From Paractinoplanes lichenicola (GTDB taxonomy: Bacteria > Actinomycetota > Actinomycetes > Mycobacteriales > Micromonosporaceae): 64,000 bases of DNA. A program made the position numbers and the translations under genes. Shown here piece after piece: positions 27,641-36,789 of the stretch. The notes beneath the pieces were generated by a model, which searched no databases, was not told the origin of the DNA, and worked only from the letters and a program-made list of their open reading frames with translations. Location of the stretch: assembly GCF_016785085.1 (NCBI RefSeq), contig NZ_JAENHO010000004.1, positions 682,001 through 746,000 on the forward strand. Direction: 5' to 3'. Numbering within the stretch: position 1 is the stretch's first letter; every line of letters starts with the position of its first letter.

Positions 27641-28084
27641 ATGGGCAACGACGAGCCGGCCCGCACAGCCCTCCTTGTCGGAGTCGACGGATCCACGTCC
27701 TCGCTTCGTGCCGCGGCCTACGCGGTGGGACTGGCGCGACGACAGCGGTGCCGGCTCGTGGTTGCCTATGTGCGAACTCCGCCGCCCGCCCTGCTTCCGC
27801 TGGCCGACGGCGGCGGAGTGGCCGTTACGGTGAATGACGTCCAGGACGAGGTCGAGCAGGAACTACGCGCTGCCTTCGCGCAGGAGGTTCCGGCGCTGGG
27901 CGTCGATGCGCACTTCGTGACCCGCTCCGGCGACCCGTACGGCCAGCTCCTCGAGCTGGCCAAGCTGGTCAGCGCCGATGCTGTGATCGTGGGCCGGTCC
28001 ACCCAACCCATCCACCGGATAGCCGGGTCGCTGGGCGCGAAGCTTGTCCGTTGCGGCCGCTGGCCGGTCACTGTCGTCCCCTGA
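27641..28084 (+). CDS. Universal stress protein, UspA family
   Basis: A 147-residue single Usp domain. LLVGVDGSTSSLRAAAYAV opens the fold, and VIVGRSTQPIHRIAGSLGAKLV carries the ATP-loop-like Gly/Ser motif before PVTVVP. The start may be GTG 27638 or ATG 27641. It lies 7 bases after the MFS stop and may be in the same transcript. The role is a general stress function; the ligand is unknown. Confidence 0.85.
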   Translation: MGNDEPARTALLVGVDGSTSSLRAAAYAVGLARRQRCRLVVAYVRTPPPALLPLADGGGVAVTVNDVQDEVEQELRAAFAQEVPALGVDAHFVTRSGDPYGQLLELAKLVSADAVIVGRSTQPIHRIAGSLGAKLVRCGRWPVTVVP

Positions 28085-28169
28085 CCATCGGTGTCGTGAA
28101 GTGAACGGCGTTTCGGCGGAGGCTTTGGTCCTGCGTAGAGCGAGCGTAAAGGCGATTTGTCAGCTTCGG

Positions 28170-28871
28170 CTAACCTGCGCGCTTCGCTAGGCGGTCGGCG
28201 GAACTCGTCCGGCGGGGCTTGCGGCCACCGGTCAGCAGCCCGAGTCGGCCGAAGACATCGCGGGCGGCGTCCGCGTAGCTGGTGCCGTTCTCGACCGAGT
28301 TGTGCTGCAGCAGGCGCATCATGGCGAACGTGGTGTAGGCCCAGACTTTGGCGTCTTGCGGGTCGAGGTCGGGGAAGCGGGTGCACAGCGCCTCGGCGAG
28401 ATGGTCCTCCCAGTAAGTGGCGCGGATCAACAGGGCTGCGGTCAGGGTCTTCGAACCGTCAGCTACCGGTTGCAGCGCCGCGAAGAGCTCGCCGAACTCC
28501 TCGCACCACCGCACGACAGCCTCGGTCAGCGTGGGCAGAACCTCGGTCGACGCGGTGGGGACGGTTTCGATCAGCTGCATCACCCGTGAGCTCGTCTGAT
28601 CGTAGATGTCGAGCAGCACCGTTTCCTTCGACGGGAAATACCGGAAGAAGGTTCGCGAGGTGACCCCGGCGTGCTCGGCGATCTCGGCGACGGTCACGTC
28701 GTCAAAACCTCGCTGGGCGAAGAGCATCACTGCGCTGGCGCCGAGCCGGCGCGCGATGCTGCGAGTGTCACGGATGGTTGTGCCGCGCCGCTCTTCGATG
28801 ATCGGGGTTATGCCCCACGCGGCGGCCTGCAGCGCGTTGTCCCATCCGGTCGCCCAGTCCTCTTCGCGCAC
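28170..28871 (-). CDS. TetR-family regulator of the P450 operon
   Basis: A 233-residue TetR protein with a 40-residue leader, then SAVMLFAQRGFDDVTVAEIAEHAGVTSRTFFRYF (helix-turn-helix) and DIYDQTSSRVMQLIE. It is divergent from the nine-gene P450 operon, with several inverted repeats in the gap, so it is the natural repressor candidate. A damaged fragment of a close relative lies at 7320-7565. Confidence 0.9.
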   Translation of the reverse strand: MREEDWATGWDNALQAAAWGITPIIEERRGTTIRDTRSIARRLGASAVMLFAQRGFDDVTVAEIAEHAGVTSRTFFRYFPSKETVLLDIYDQTSSRVMQLIETVPTASTEVLPTLTEAVVRWCEEFGELFAALQPVADGSKTLTAALLIRATYWEDHLAEALCTRFPDLDPQDAKVWAYTTFAMMRLLQHNSVENGTSYADAARDVFGRLGLLTGGRKPRRTSSADRLAKRAG

Positions 28872-28969
28872 CAGGTCAGGCTATCCGACCGGATATCTGC
28901 CGGACCGGCCCGGCCGTCCGGCCGATTTCCGGGATGTTTCAGAGCTCGCTCTTGTCGTTCACAACTTCA

Positions 28970-29007
28970 TGTCATACGGTGACACGAGATTCGGGTCACA
29001 CAGTGAC
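28970..29007. promoter_or_regulatory. Operator cluster before the P450 operon
   Basis: TGTCA/TGACA (28970-28984) and GTCAC-ACA-GTGAC (28995-29007) are inverted repeats. GTGACACGA also occurs twice as a direct repeat, 24 bases apart. They lie 64-100 bases before the hydrolase start, in the TetR-divergent region. Confidence 0.6.
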
Positions 29008-29070
29008 ACGAAACTTGGCCGCGGTGGTCCGCCGGCCTTCTCTTCGGGACGCGAGGAAGCGAGTTCCCTC

Positions 29071-30354
29071 ATGGTTGCTGTCATCGATCGACAAAAAGTT
29101 CTCGCCGCGGCCGGCTCCGACAAGGAACTGGCCTACAAGCTGCGCAGCTACGCCGGCCGGGTCCGGTTCGACATTCCTGGGCAGGCCTTCGACCTGCTGA
29201 TCTCCGACGGCGTCGCCACCAAGATCGAGGACGCGGACGGCGAAGCCGACATCACGTTCTCCGCGCCGGAGGAGTTCTGGACGCAGGCGCTGGCGGCTGC
29301 CCTGCCGGCGCCCGGCTACGAAACTGTCACCACGGCCATGGCGCACGGCCTCACTGTGTCGGCAGACTTCGTCCGGGTGGTCGCTCCTTGGCAGATCGGC
29401 TGGACGCGCCTCTACCAGGTGGTACGCGAGTCGGTCACCGGCCCGGCGCCGCGCCGCGAGTTCCGCGACCCGTTCCATGAGACCGACACCGCCGTCGGCC
29501 GCTACATGTACGTGGACGCCAACGGCGTCGAGGCGCGGATCTACTACGAGACCGCGGGCACCGGCCCGATCCCCATGCTGCTGCAGTCCACCGCGGGCGC
29601 CGACGGCCGGCAGTACCGGCATCTGCTGGCCGACCCGCAGATGCAGGAGCGCTTCACCATGTACGCCTACGACCTGCCGTATCACGGGAAGTCGATGCCG
29701 CCGATCGGCGTGCGCTGGTGGGAGCAGCCGTACCTGCCCAGCCGGGACGAGCTGATCAACTGGGTGGTCGCGATCGCCGACAAGCTCGGCCTGGACAATC
29801 CGTACTTCATGGGTTGTTCGGTCGGCGGCCAGCTCGCGCTGGATCTGGCCGCCGAGCGCGGCGACCGCTTCGGCGCGTTCATCTCCCTGAACGGCTGGTA
29901 CGGCAACCCGCCGCTGTTCCCGGGCTTCTCGAACGACCTTTTCCGGACTCCGGCGATCGCCGACAGCTACGCCCCCGCCCTCAACTACGGAGGCACCGCG
30001 CCGGTCGCGCCCGAGCCGAACGCGCACGAGACCTACTGGATCTACCGGTCGTCGTTCCCGGGCATCTACGCGGGTGACAACGACTACTTCGCCTACGAGC
30101 ACGACCTCAAGAAGAACGGCCACAAGATCGACGCGCACGCCAAGCCCGTCTACGTGGTCACCGGTCAGTACGACCCGGCCAGCGACGACGAGGTCAACGG
30201 GGGCCCAGCGGTGGAGAAGTTCGTGCCGGGCGCCAAGTTCGTCAAGGTCGAAGGCCTCGGCCACTTCGCACCGTGTGACGACCCGATCGGCTTCAGCGAA
30301 GCCATCGTCCCGATCCTCGACGAGGTCATCGCCAAAGCGGGTGCCGCAAAATGA
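29071..30354 (+). CDS. Alpha/beta hydrolase with an N-terminal SCP2-like domain
   Basis: A 427-residue protein. Residues 1 to about 130 (VRFDIPGQAFDLLISDGVATKIED, ADITFSAPEEFW, ADFVRVVAPWQIGWTRLYQV) resemble a sterol-carrier or lipid-binding module. The rest is an alpha/beta hydrolase: nucleophile motif MGCSVGGQLALDLA, later TGQYDPASDDE and GLGHFAPCDDP for acid and His. ATG 29071 has GAGGAAG upstream. It may hold a hydrophobic substrate and cut its ester, lactone or C-C bond. Its stop overlaps the P450 start (ATGA at 30351). The substrate is not evident. Confidence 0.82.
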   Translation: MVAVIDRQKVLAAAGSDKELAYKLRSYAGRVRFDIPGQAFDLLISDGVATKIEDADGEADITFSAPEEFWTQALAAALPAPGYETVTTAMAHGLTVSADFVRVVAPWQIGWTRLYQVVRESVTGPAPRREFRDPFHETDTAVGRYMYVDANGVEARIYYETAGTGPIPMLLQSTAGADGRQYRHLLADPQMQERFTMYAYDLPYHGKSMPPIGVRWWEQPYLPSRDELINWVVAIADKLGLDNPYFMGCSVGGQLALDLAAERGDRFGAFISLNGWYGNPPLFPGFSNDLFRTPAIADSYAPALNYGGTAPVAPEPNAHETYWIYRSSFPGIYAGDNDYFAYEHDLKKNGHKIDAHAKPVYVVTGQYDPASDDEVNGGPAVEKFVPGAKFVKVEGLGHFAPCDDPIGFSEAIVPILDEVIAKAGAAK

Positions 30355-31562
30355 CCCGCCCGACGATCGACTTCGACCACCAGTCCGTGAATTACCGCGA
30401 CAACTGGCGGCACATGGCCGCCGACTTCCACGCGACGGGAAGTCCGATCGCCTGGAGCGAGCACCACGACGGCTTCTGGGTGACCGCCTCGTGGGACGCG
30501 GTGCACCAGGTCGCGTCCGATTGGGACACCTTCACCTCGGTCAACGACCTGACCGGCACCGAGAACGGTGGCCGAGGACAGACCATTCCGCAGATGCCGT
30601 ACCGGCTGTTCCTCGGCGAATCCGACCCGCCGTTCCACACCGAGCGCCGCCGCTTGGAGGCGCCGTTCTTCACTCCCAAGGCGCTGCGCAACTGGGGCCC
30701 CGTCGTAGCCCGGTACCTCGGCGAGGCGCTCGACCAGGTCGCCGCAAAGGGCCACGCCGAGCTGATCGACGATGTCCTGATCCCGGCCACCGCCCGCACC
30801 ACCCTCTACGTCCTTGGCTATCCGGCCGACGACTGGCAGGACGCCGCCGCGGCCGCGCACGCCGGCGCCTACCGTTTGCCGGACGAGCCCGAATATCCCC
30901 ACGCGGAACAGGCGCGCCTGCGCCTCGGTTTCCGGGAAATGCTCGCTGAGCGTGGGAAGAATCCTACCGGCGACATCATCTCCGCACTCGCCACCGGCAC
31001 TGTGCTCGGCGAGCCGCTCGGTCTGGACGCCGGCGAGAGCATGATGAACGCCTTGGTCTTCGGCGGGTTCGACACCACCGTCTCGACCGCCGCGAGTGCG
31101 CTGATCTATCTGAGCCGGCACCCGGAGCAGGCCGAGCGGATCCGCACCGACAAGGCCTACCGCCGCAACGCCATCGAGGAGTTTCTCCGCTTCTATCCGC
31201 CCGTCGCCGGTCTGTCGCGCACCGCGGTGAAAGACACCGAGCTGCTAGGTCAGCCGATCGCGCGTGGAGAACGCGTGTTGATGTGGCTAGCCGCCGCCAA
31301 CCAGGATCCGCTGAAGTTCACCGATCCCGGCACACTCGATCTGGAACGGGAGAACGCCCGCGACCACGTCGCGTTCAGCGCCGGGCACCACCGCTGTCTC
31401 GGCTCGCCGCTGGCCAAGCTCGAGCTCGAGACGATGCTGGAAACCATCTTCACCCGGTTCCCGGACCTGCGTATCGACCCGGACGAGGTGGTCGGTTTTC
31501 CCAGCATCGGCGGCGTGAACGGCTACGTCGCCGTGCCGGCGACGTTCACGGCGGAGGTGTGA
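30351..31562 (+). CDS. Cytochrome P450 (bacterial class I)
   Basis: A 403-residue P450. FSAGHHRCLGSPLAKLE holds the heme-ligand Cys349. FGGFDTTVSTAAS is the I-helix oxygen-activation region and IEEFLRFYPP gives the ExxR of helix K. Loss of the usual acid before Thr in the I helix (GGFDTT) is normal for the family. It takes electrons from the ferredoxin and reductase encoded next. It probably hydroxylates a hydrophobic substrate to start the pathway. Confidence 0.95.
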   Translation: MTRPTIDFDHQSVNYRDNWRHMAADFHATGSPIAWSEHHDGFWVTASWDAVHQVASDWDTFTSVNDLTGTENGGRGQTIPQMPYRLFLGESDPPFHTERRRLEAPFFTPKALRNWGPVVARYLGEALDQVAAKGHAELIDDVLIPATARTTLYVLGYPADDWQDAAAAAHAGAYRLPDEPEYPHAEQARLRLGFREMLAERGKNPTGDIISALATGTVLGEPLGLDAGESMMNALVFGGFDTTVSTAASALIYLSRHPEQAERIRTDKAYRRNAIEEFLRFYPPVAGLSRTAVKDTELLGQPIARGERVLMWLAAANQDPLKFTDPGTLDLERENARDHVAFSAGHHRCLGSPLAKLELETMLETIFTRFPDLRIDPDEVVGFPSIGGVNGYVAVPATFTAEV

Positions 31563-31564
31563 CG

Positions 31565-31888
31565 ATGCCGAAAGTCACCTACGTCTCGGACGAGGGCGAA
31601 GTCCGCGTCGTCGACAGCGCGGTGGGCGACTCGGTCATGCAGACCGCCGTGCGCAACGGCGTGCCCGGCATCGTCGGTGAGTGCGGCGGCGTGCTGTCCT
31701 GCGCGACGTGCCACGTCTTCGTCGACGAGGCCCTCCTCGACCGGTTGCCGCCGATGACCGACCTCGAAGACGAGATGCTCGACGGCACAGTGGTCGACCG
31801 ATGCCCCAACTCGCGACTTTCCTGCCAGCTCAAGATGTCCGACGAGCTTGGCGACCTGCGCGTCACCACCCCCGAAGCGCAGGAGTAG
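31565..31888 (+). CDS. 2Fe-2S ferredoxin, putidaredoxin type
   Basis: A 107-residue ferredoxin with cluster ligands Cys40, Cys46, Cys49 and Cys87 (GECGGVLSCATCHVF and SRLSCQLKM), the adrenodoxin/putidaredoxin spacing. It starts two bases after the P450 stop and lies 4 bases before the reductase start, giving a P450-ferredoxin-reductase order. It carries single electrons from the reductase to the P450. Confidence 0.95.
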   Translation: MPKVTYVSDEGEVRVVDSAVGDSVMQTAVRNGVPGIVGECGGVLSCATCHVFVDEALLDRLPPMTDLEDEMLDGTVVDRCPNSRLSCQLKMSDELGDLRVTTPEAQE

Positions 31889-31892
31889 CGCC

Positions 31893-33137
31893 ATGAGCGA
31901 CACCGACGGGGTGCTCGTCATCGGCGCCTGCCAGGCCGGCATCCAGCTGGCCTGCTCGCTGCGCGAGTACGGCTACCCCGATCCGATCACCGTGGTCGGT
32001 GCCGAACGGCACGCCCCGTATCAGCGGCCGCCGCTGTCCAAAGCCGTGTTACACGGGGAGACGACACCCGGCGCGTTGGCCCTTCGCTCGGAGGCGTTCT
32101 ATGCCGACCACGGCATCGCGTTGGCCCTGGGCGAAAGGATCACCCGGGTCGACCGCAGCACCGGTGTCGCACACGCACTATCAGGGCGTGCATTCGCGTT
32201 CGGCCGGCTGGCGCTCGCGGTCGGTGCCCGGCCGCGACGCCTGCCGGTCCCCGGCGCCGATCTGGGTGGTGTCCTGTACCTGCGCGATGCCGACGATGCG
32301 CTCGCACTCAAGCATGCTCTCGCCAACGCCGGCCACGTCGTGGTGATCGGTGGTGGTTTCATCGGCTTGGAAGTCGCCGCCAGCGCCCGCAGACTCGGTC
32401 ACCGCGTGACGGTAGCGCTGCTGGAGGACCGTCTTCTTGGCCGGGCTGTCGGCGAGGCGACGAGCGCCTTCTTCCACGGGGCACACACCCGCCGGGGTGT
32501 TCAGGTGCACCTGGGCGTACAACCGGTCCAGTTCTACGGTGACGACCGTGGCAACGTCCGCGGCGTCGAGTTGTCCGACGGCCGGCACATCACCGCGGAC
32601 CTGGTGGTAGTCGGGATCGGTGCAGTGCCGCGCACGGAACTGGCCGAACAGCTCGGCCTGGACATCAGCAACGGCATCGTCGTGGATGCCCACGGCGTCA
32701 CCTCCGACGGCACCACCGTGGCCGCCGGCGACTGCGTAGCCTGCCCGCCCCCGGTTGACCTGCCTGACCTGCCCGCCCGGATCCGGTTCGAGTCGGTCAA
32801 CACTGCGATCGAACAGGCCAAGGTCGCCGCCGCCACGATCGCCGGCAGGCCAGTGCCCTACCGAGTCGTGCCGTGGTTCTGGTCCGACCAGTTCAATCTC
32901 AAGCTGCAGGTTGCCGGCCTGTCGTCGGGCCACGACCGCTACGTCCTGCGAGGTGATCCGGAAATGGAGAAGTTCGCCGTCCTCTACTACGCAGGTGAGC
33001 GCCTGATCGCGGGGGACTTCGTCAACCGGCCCGCGGACTTCCTCGCCGTCAAGGCCGCGCTCGCCGGCGGCCGGACCATCTCACCCGCGGCGGCCACGGA
33101 CGTGGCGGTGCCGCTGAAGAAACTGGTGCTCACGTGA
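31893..33137 (+). CDS. FAD-dependent ferredoxin reductase, putidaredoxin reductase type
   Basis: A 414-residue flavoprotein. VLVIGACQAGIQLACSL binds FAD, with a Cys in place of a Gly in the usual GxGxxG. PYQRPPLSK is typical. VVVIGGGFIGLEVAASA binds NAD(P)H, and TTVAAGDCVA closes the FAD site. ATG 31893 follows CAGGAG. GTGA overlap with the aldehyde dehydrogenase shows coupling. Confidence 0.93.
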   Translation: MSDTDGVLVIGACQAGIQLACSLREYGYPDPITVVGAERHAPYQRPPLSKAVLHGETTPGALALRSEAFYADHGIALALGERITRVDRSTGVAHALSGRAFAFGRLALAVGARPRRLPVPGADLGGVLYLRDADDALALKHALANAGHVVVIGGGFIGLEVAASARRLGHRVTVALLEDRLLGRAVGEATSAFFHGAHTRRGVQVHLGVQPVQFYGDDRGNVRGVELSDGRHITADLVVVGIGAVPRTELAEQLGLDISNGIVVDAHGVTSDGTTVAAGDCVACPPPVDLPDLPARIRFESVNTAIEQAKVAAATIAGRPVPYRVVPWFWSDQFNLKLQVAGLSSGHDRYVLRGDPEMEKFAVLYYAGERLIAGDFVNRPADFLAVKAALAGGRTISPAAATDVAVPLKKLVLT

Positions 33138-34549
33138 ACGCGGTTCCTACTCGGCTGCTGATCGGCGGCCAGTGGCGTCCGGCCACGGACGGAGCTGAGT
33201 TTCCCGTCCGTAACCCCGCCGACGGCAGCCTGCTCGCCTCTGTCGCCGATGCCACCGCTGACGACGGCGTGGCCGCGCTGGATGCCGCCGTGGCGGCGGC
33301 CGCGGAGTGGGCGGCAACGGCGCCCCGGACCCGTGGCGAGTTGCTGCGCGCCGCGTTCGACGCGTTGCAGCAGCGCCGCGAAGAATTCGCCACCGTGATG
33401 ACCGCGGAGATGGGCAAGCCGTACGCCGAGGCCCTCGGCGAGGTGACCTACGGCGGGGAGTTCCTGCGCTGGTTCGCCGAGGAGGCGCCTCGCGTCGCCG
33501 GTCGGTACGGCCCCAACCCCGAAGGCACCGGACTGATGATGGTCAGCCACCGCCCCGTCGGCCCCAGCTACCTGATCACCCCATGGAACTTCCCGCTCGC
33601 GATGGCCACCCGCAAGATCGCCCCAGCCCTGGCCGCCGGCTGCACCGTGGTGATCAAGCCGGCCGAGCAGACCCCGCTGACCACACTGTTGTTCGCCCAA
33701 CTGCTCACCGAGGTCGGGGTGCCGCCCGGCGTGGTCAACGTCGTACCCACCTCTGCCCCCGTGCTCATCTCCGAACGGCTGATCACCGATCCGCGGCTGC
33801 GCAAGCTCAGCTTCACCGGCTCCACCGCGGTCGGGCGCAGCCTGCTCGCCCAAGCGGCAGGCGGCGTGCTGCGCACGTCGATGGAGCTCGGCGGCAACGC
33901 GCCGTTCCTGGTCTTCGACGACGCTGACCTCGACGCCGCGGTAGCCGGCGCGCTGCAGGCCAAATTCCGCAACATCGGCCAGGCCTGCACCGCCGCCAAC
34001 CGCTTTCTCGTCCATGAACCGATCGCCGGCGAGTTCACCCAGCGCCTCACCGCGGCAGTCAAGGAACTGACGGCTGAGACCATCGGGCCGCTCATCGACC
34101 AGCGGGCCGTCGACGGCGTCGGCAAACTCGTCGACGACGCCGTCACTCGCGGCGCCCGCCTCGAGATCGGCGGACGTGCAGTCGAAGGACCCGGATCGTT
34201 TTACGAGCCGACCGTCCTCAGCGGCGTCGCCCCCGGTAGCCGACTGCTCCGTGAGGAGATCTTCGGCCCGGTCGTGGCGATCGTGCCGTTCACCGACGAG
34301 GACGAGGCCGTCCGCCTCGCCAACGACACCGAGTACGGGCTGGTCGCCTACGCCTACACCCGCGACCTCGCCCGCGCGCACCGCCTCATCGACCGGCTCG
34401 AGACCGGCATGTTCGGCCTCAACGCCGGCGTCGTCTCCAACGCCGCGGCGCCCTTCGGCGGCGTCAAACAATCCGGACTCGGCCGTGAAGGCGGAATCGA
34501 GGGTATCCATGAGTACCTCACCACCACCTACGCCCTCCTCTGCCGATAG
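33134..34549 (+). CDS. Aldehyde dehydrogenase, succinate-semialdehyde dehydrogenase-like
   Basis: A 471-residue ALDH with ITPWNFPLAMATRKIAPALA, the catalytic Glu in MELGGNAPFLVFDDAD, the nucleophile Cys285 in GQACTAANRF, and EEIFGPVVAIVPF. It starts with GTG 33134, overlapping the reductase stop. It oxidises an aldehyde to an acid using NAD(P). In this operon it would follow an alcohol made by the P450. Confidence 0.94.
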   Translation: MNAVPTRLLIGGQWRPATDGAEFPVRNPADGSLLASVADATADDGVAALDAAVAAAAEWAATAPRTRGELLRAAFDALQQRREEFATVMTAEMGKPYAEALGEVTYGGEFLRWFAEEAPRVAGRYGPNPEGTGLMMVSHRPVGPSYLITPWNFPLAMATRKIAPALAAGCTVVIKPAEQTPLTTLLFAQLLTEVGVPPGVVNVVPTSAPVLISERLITDPRLRKLSFTGSTAVGRSLLAQAAGGVLRTSMELGGNAPFLVFDDADLDAAVAGALQAKFRNIGQACTAANRFLVHEPIAGEFTQRLTAAVKELTAETIGPLIDQRAVDGVGKLVDDAVTRGARLEIGGRAVEGPGSFYEPTVLSGVAPGSRLLREEIFGPVVAIVPFTDEDEAVRLANDTEYGLVAYAYTRDLARAHRLIDRLETGMFGLNAGVVSNAAAPFGGVKQSGLGREGGIEGIHEYLTTTYALLCR

Positions 34550-35000
34550 CGGCCTGCGCTGGCGCATCAAACTGTCGTTCCTGCAGTACATCTCCCGCCT
34601 GCCTGACGGCCGCTGCTCGGTCACCGACGGCGCGGAAATCATCGATGAGCAGGAGTTCCTCTTCGCCGCCGACACCGAGTCAGCCCCCGAAGCCAACAAG
34701 GTGAAATTCCGTGGGGACGTGCGGTTCGGCGGACACCACCGCCTGTTGTTCCTGCGTATCGCCGATCCCTGGCTGGAGGTCGGCGACGACGCGGCCGCGA
34801 CCCTGAGCATCGCCGCCGAGCCCGACCGGATCGCCCTGGCCACCCTCGACCTCCGGCAAACTGCCGACGGATACCTGGGCACCGACGTCCGCCTGACCGA
34901 GGCCGGCTCCGAACTGTTCAACCTCGTCTATCCCGCCGGCGAACGTCTGGACAACCTCACAACCCTGCCCTGCTCGACGCTTCAGGAGGCAACGCCATGA
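34509..35000 (+). CDS. HtaA-like domain protein without a signal peptide
   Basis: A 163-residue protein. RWRIKLSFLQYISR, CSVTDGAEIIDEQEFLFA, VKFRGDVRFGGHHRLLFLRI and the end AGSELFNLVYPAGERLDNLT follow the order of the HtaA domain, known from secreted heme-uptake proteins of Corynebacterium. The Tyr that would correspond to the heme ligand is kept in SFLQYIS. No signal peptide or anchor is present, so it should be cytosolic. It overlaps the ALDH end by 41 bases and couples by ATGA to the next gene. A heme-handling or P450-helper role is inference. The domain call is from memory. Confidence 0.65.
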   Translation: MSTSPPPTPSSADSGLRWRIKLSFLQYISRLPDGRCSVTDGAEIIDEQEFLFAADTESAPEANKVKFRGDVRFGGHHRLLFLRIADPWLEVGDDAAATLSIAAEPDRIALATLDLRQTADGYLGTDVRLTEAGSELFNLVYPAGERLDNLTTLPCSTLQEATP

Positions 35001-36019
35001 CCGCATCCTGGCCCACCGAATCCACCCCCGACCTGCTGTCACGCATCCGCAACGCACGAACCAAGGGCGTCACCTGGCTGACCGCACGCATCGGCGACAA
35101 CGGGCGTCCCGACGGCGCCGAGATCAGCAATTCCTGGTGGCGTGCTCCCTGGGCGCTGTGCGTGGGCGGCGCCCCGGACGCCGCCGCGGCAATGATCGGC
35201 TGGGCCGAACGTGAAGCCCTCACCGACGACGGCGACTTCCGGCCCGGACCGTACGGCGGTCCCGGCGACGGAAGCCCGGTCTACCACCTGTCCCCGCTGG
35301 TCATCGCGTCCTGGATGCTCACCCGCTACGACACCGCGACCGCGATCAGCACTACCCTCGCCCGATTCCAGAACCCGGAGACCGGCGGCGCCTACGACGT
35401 CCGGAACTTCGCGAGCGACCCGTTGGAGGACAACCTCAAGACCGCTCAGCTCGGCATCTCCGCCCTGGTCACCGGCGACCAGGAGATGGCCGGCGGTGTC
35501 CACCGGTGGCTGACCCGCAACTACGCCGACCAGCCCGACCTGCCGAACCGCCTCTACGTGTCCCGGCGCGGTGACGAGCTGATCACCGAGGAATCATTCC
35601 TGCGAGTCGTCGACTTCCGCGCGCGCAAACAGGCCTACTTCCATCCCGGCATCGCCGCCGCATTTCTCGCTGGATACAGCCAGCAGACCGGCGACAAGAA
35701 CGCCCTCGAGCTGGGCCGCAAATATCTGGCGCTGACCACCGGCGGCACCCAGGAGCAGTACGACGACGAAACATCCGTGCAGATCTGCAAATTCGGCTGG
35801 GGCGCTGCGGCCATGCTGACCGCCGACCCGGACGGCGGCCACGAGCCCTGGACTGCACGCATGGGTGAGTGGTTCGTCCGTCGGCAACGGCCTGACGGTG
35901 CTTGGGCCCCGTCATCGTTCATGACCCCCGAGCCCGGAGTGCTCGATCTGTACTGGAAGACCGCTGAGCACGTCATGGAACTGTCCTACATCGAGCTGGC
36001 ATTGTCCGCCCGGCCATGA
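34997..36019 (+). CDS. Alpha/alpha-toroid-like protein of unknown function
   Basis: A 340-residue soluble protein made of helical repeats. Recurring blocks such as ARFQNPETGGAYDVRNF and RRQRPDGAWAPSSFMT resemble the QW-type motifs of terpene-cyclase/prenyltransferase toroids, but no DxDD or DDxxD metal motif is seen. It overlaps both neighbours by ATGA, so it is co-translated with the HtaA-like protein and the lactonase-like hydrolase. I do not recognise a specific family. It might bind or modify a terpenoid or act as a scaffold. Confidence 0.6.
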   Translation: MTASWPTESTPDLLSRIRNARTKGVTWLTARIGDNGRPDGAEISNSWWRAPWALCVGGAPDAAAAMIGWAEREALTDDGDFRPGPYGGPGDGSPVYHLSPLVIASWMLTRYDTATAISTTLARFQNPETGGAYDVRNFASDPLEDNLKTAQLGISALVTGDQEMAGGVHRWLTRNYADQPDLPNRLYVSRRGDELITEESFLRVVDFRARKQAYFHPGIAAAFLAGYSQQTGDKNALELGRKYLALTTGGTQEQYDDETSVQICKFGWGAAAMLTADPDGGHEPWTARMGEWFVRRQRPDGAWAPSSFMTPEPGVLDLYWKTAEHVMELSYIELALSARP

Positions 36020-36789
36020 CAGCGATCGTTACCCTCGTCCCGTTCACCGCCGGCCAGATGACCCTCGACTGGAGCTTCTTCCTTGATGGTGCGCCCGGCA
36101 TCATCACCGCCCCGGTCACGGCGTACCTCATCGAGCACCCGGTCAAGGGAACCGCTGTCTTCGACAGCGGACTCGGCCCCCGGTTCCGCCGGCCCAACGG
36201 TGCGCCTCTCGACGGGCCCGCCGACCTGACTGCTGACGGCACCATCGACGCGCGCATCACCGCGGCCGGCTACGACCCCGCCGCGGTGTCGATCATCGTC
36301 AACTCGCATCTACACACCGATCACGCCGGTGGCAACCAATGGCTGCCGAATGCACGTGTCGTTGTGCAGGAGGCGGAGTGGCGATACGCCAACTCCGTCT
36401 ATGACCCCGTCTACCACCTACCGAAATTCGACACCGGCCAGCCGATCGAGCCGATCGGCGGCGAGCATGACCTTTTCGGCGACGGTTCAGTCGTGATCTA
36501 TCCGACCCCCGGGCACACGCCGGGCCATCAATCCGCGCGGGTCCGCACGGCCGCCGGCGAAGCGATCCTCGCCGGCGACGCTTGCAACCTGCGCGACGCA
36601 CTCGACCAGTTGCGCCTGCCGGATCACACCCACGATGCCGACGCCTACCGCGCGAGCCTCCACGACTTCGCCCGGCGCCGTGACGCCGGCGCCGAAATCT
36701 TCTTCAGCCACGACCCCGACTTCTGGGCGGCCATCAACAAGGGCACTCCCTGGAAAGGACCAATCGATGGAGTACGCCCGTCTCGGTAA
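36016..36789 (+). CDS. Metallo-beta-lactamase-fold hydrolase, lactonase-like
   Basis: A 257-residue enzyme: VNSHLHTDHAGGN gives HxHxDH, then TPGHTPGHQS and ILAGDACN supply further metal ligands, and FFSHDPDFW the last. The order and size resemble AiiA/AttM N-acyl homoserine lactonases. In this operon a lactone from Baeyer-Villiger chemistry is a better guess than a signal molecule. It overlaps the toroid gene by ATGA and the AKR by 23 bases. Confidence 0.85.
   Translation: MTAIVTLVPFTAGQMTLDWSFFLDGAPGIITAPVTAYLIEHPVKGTAVFDSGLGPRFRRPNGAPLDGPADLTADGTIDARITAAGYDPAAVSIIVNSHLHTDHAGGNQWLPNARVVVQEAEWRYANSVYDPVYHLPKFDTGQPIEPIGGEHDLFGDGSVVIYPTPGHTPGHQSARVRTAAGEAILAGDACNLRDALDQLRLPDHTHDADAYRASLHDFARRRDAGAEIFFSHDPDFWAAINKGTPWKGPIDGVRPSR

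Noticed and set aside
25690..27696. A 668-residue minus-strand open frame
   Set aside because: Antisense to the MFS transporter and MarR, with Asp/Gly/His-rich composition typical of GC shadows.
32987..34921. A 644-residue minus-strand open frame
   Set aside because: Antisense to the aldehyde dehydrogenase, whose motifs and operon overlaps are clear.
36016..36789. Quorum-quenching AHL lactonase
   Set aside because: The f­old and motifs fit, but the operon context of P450 and ALDH makes a catabolic lactone the better guess.
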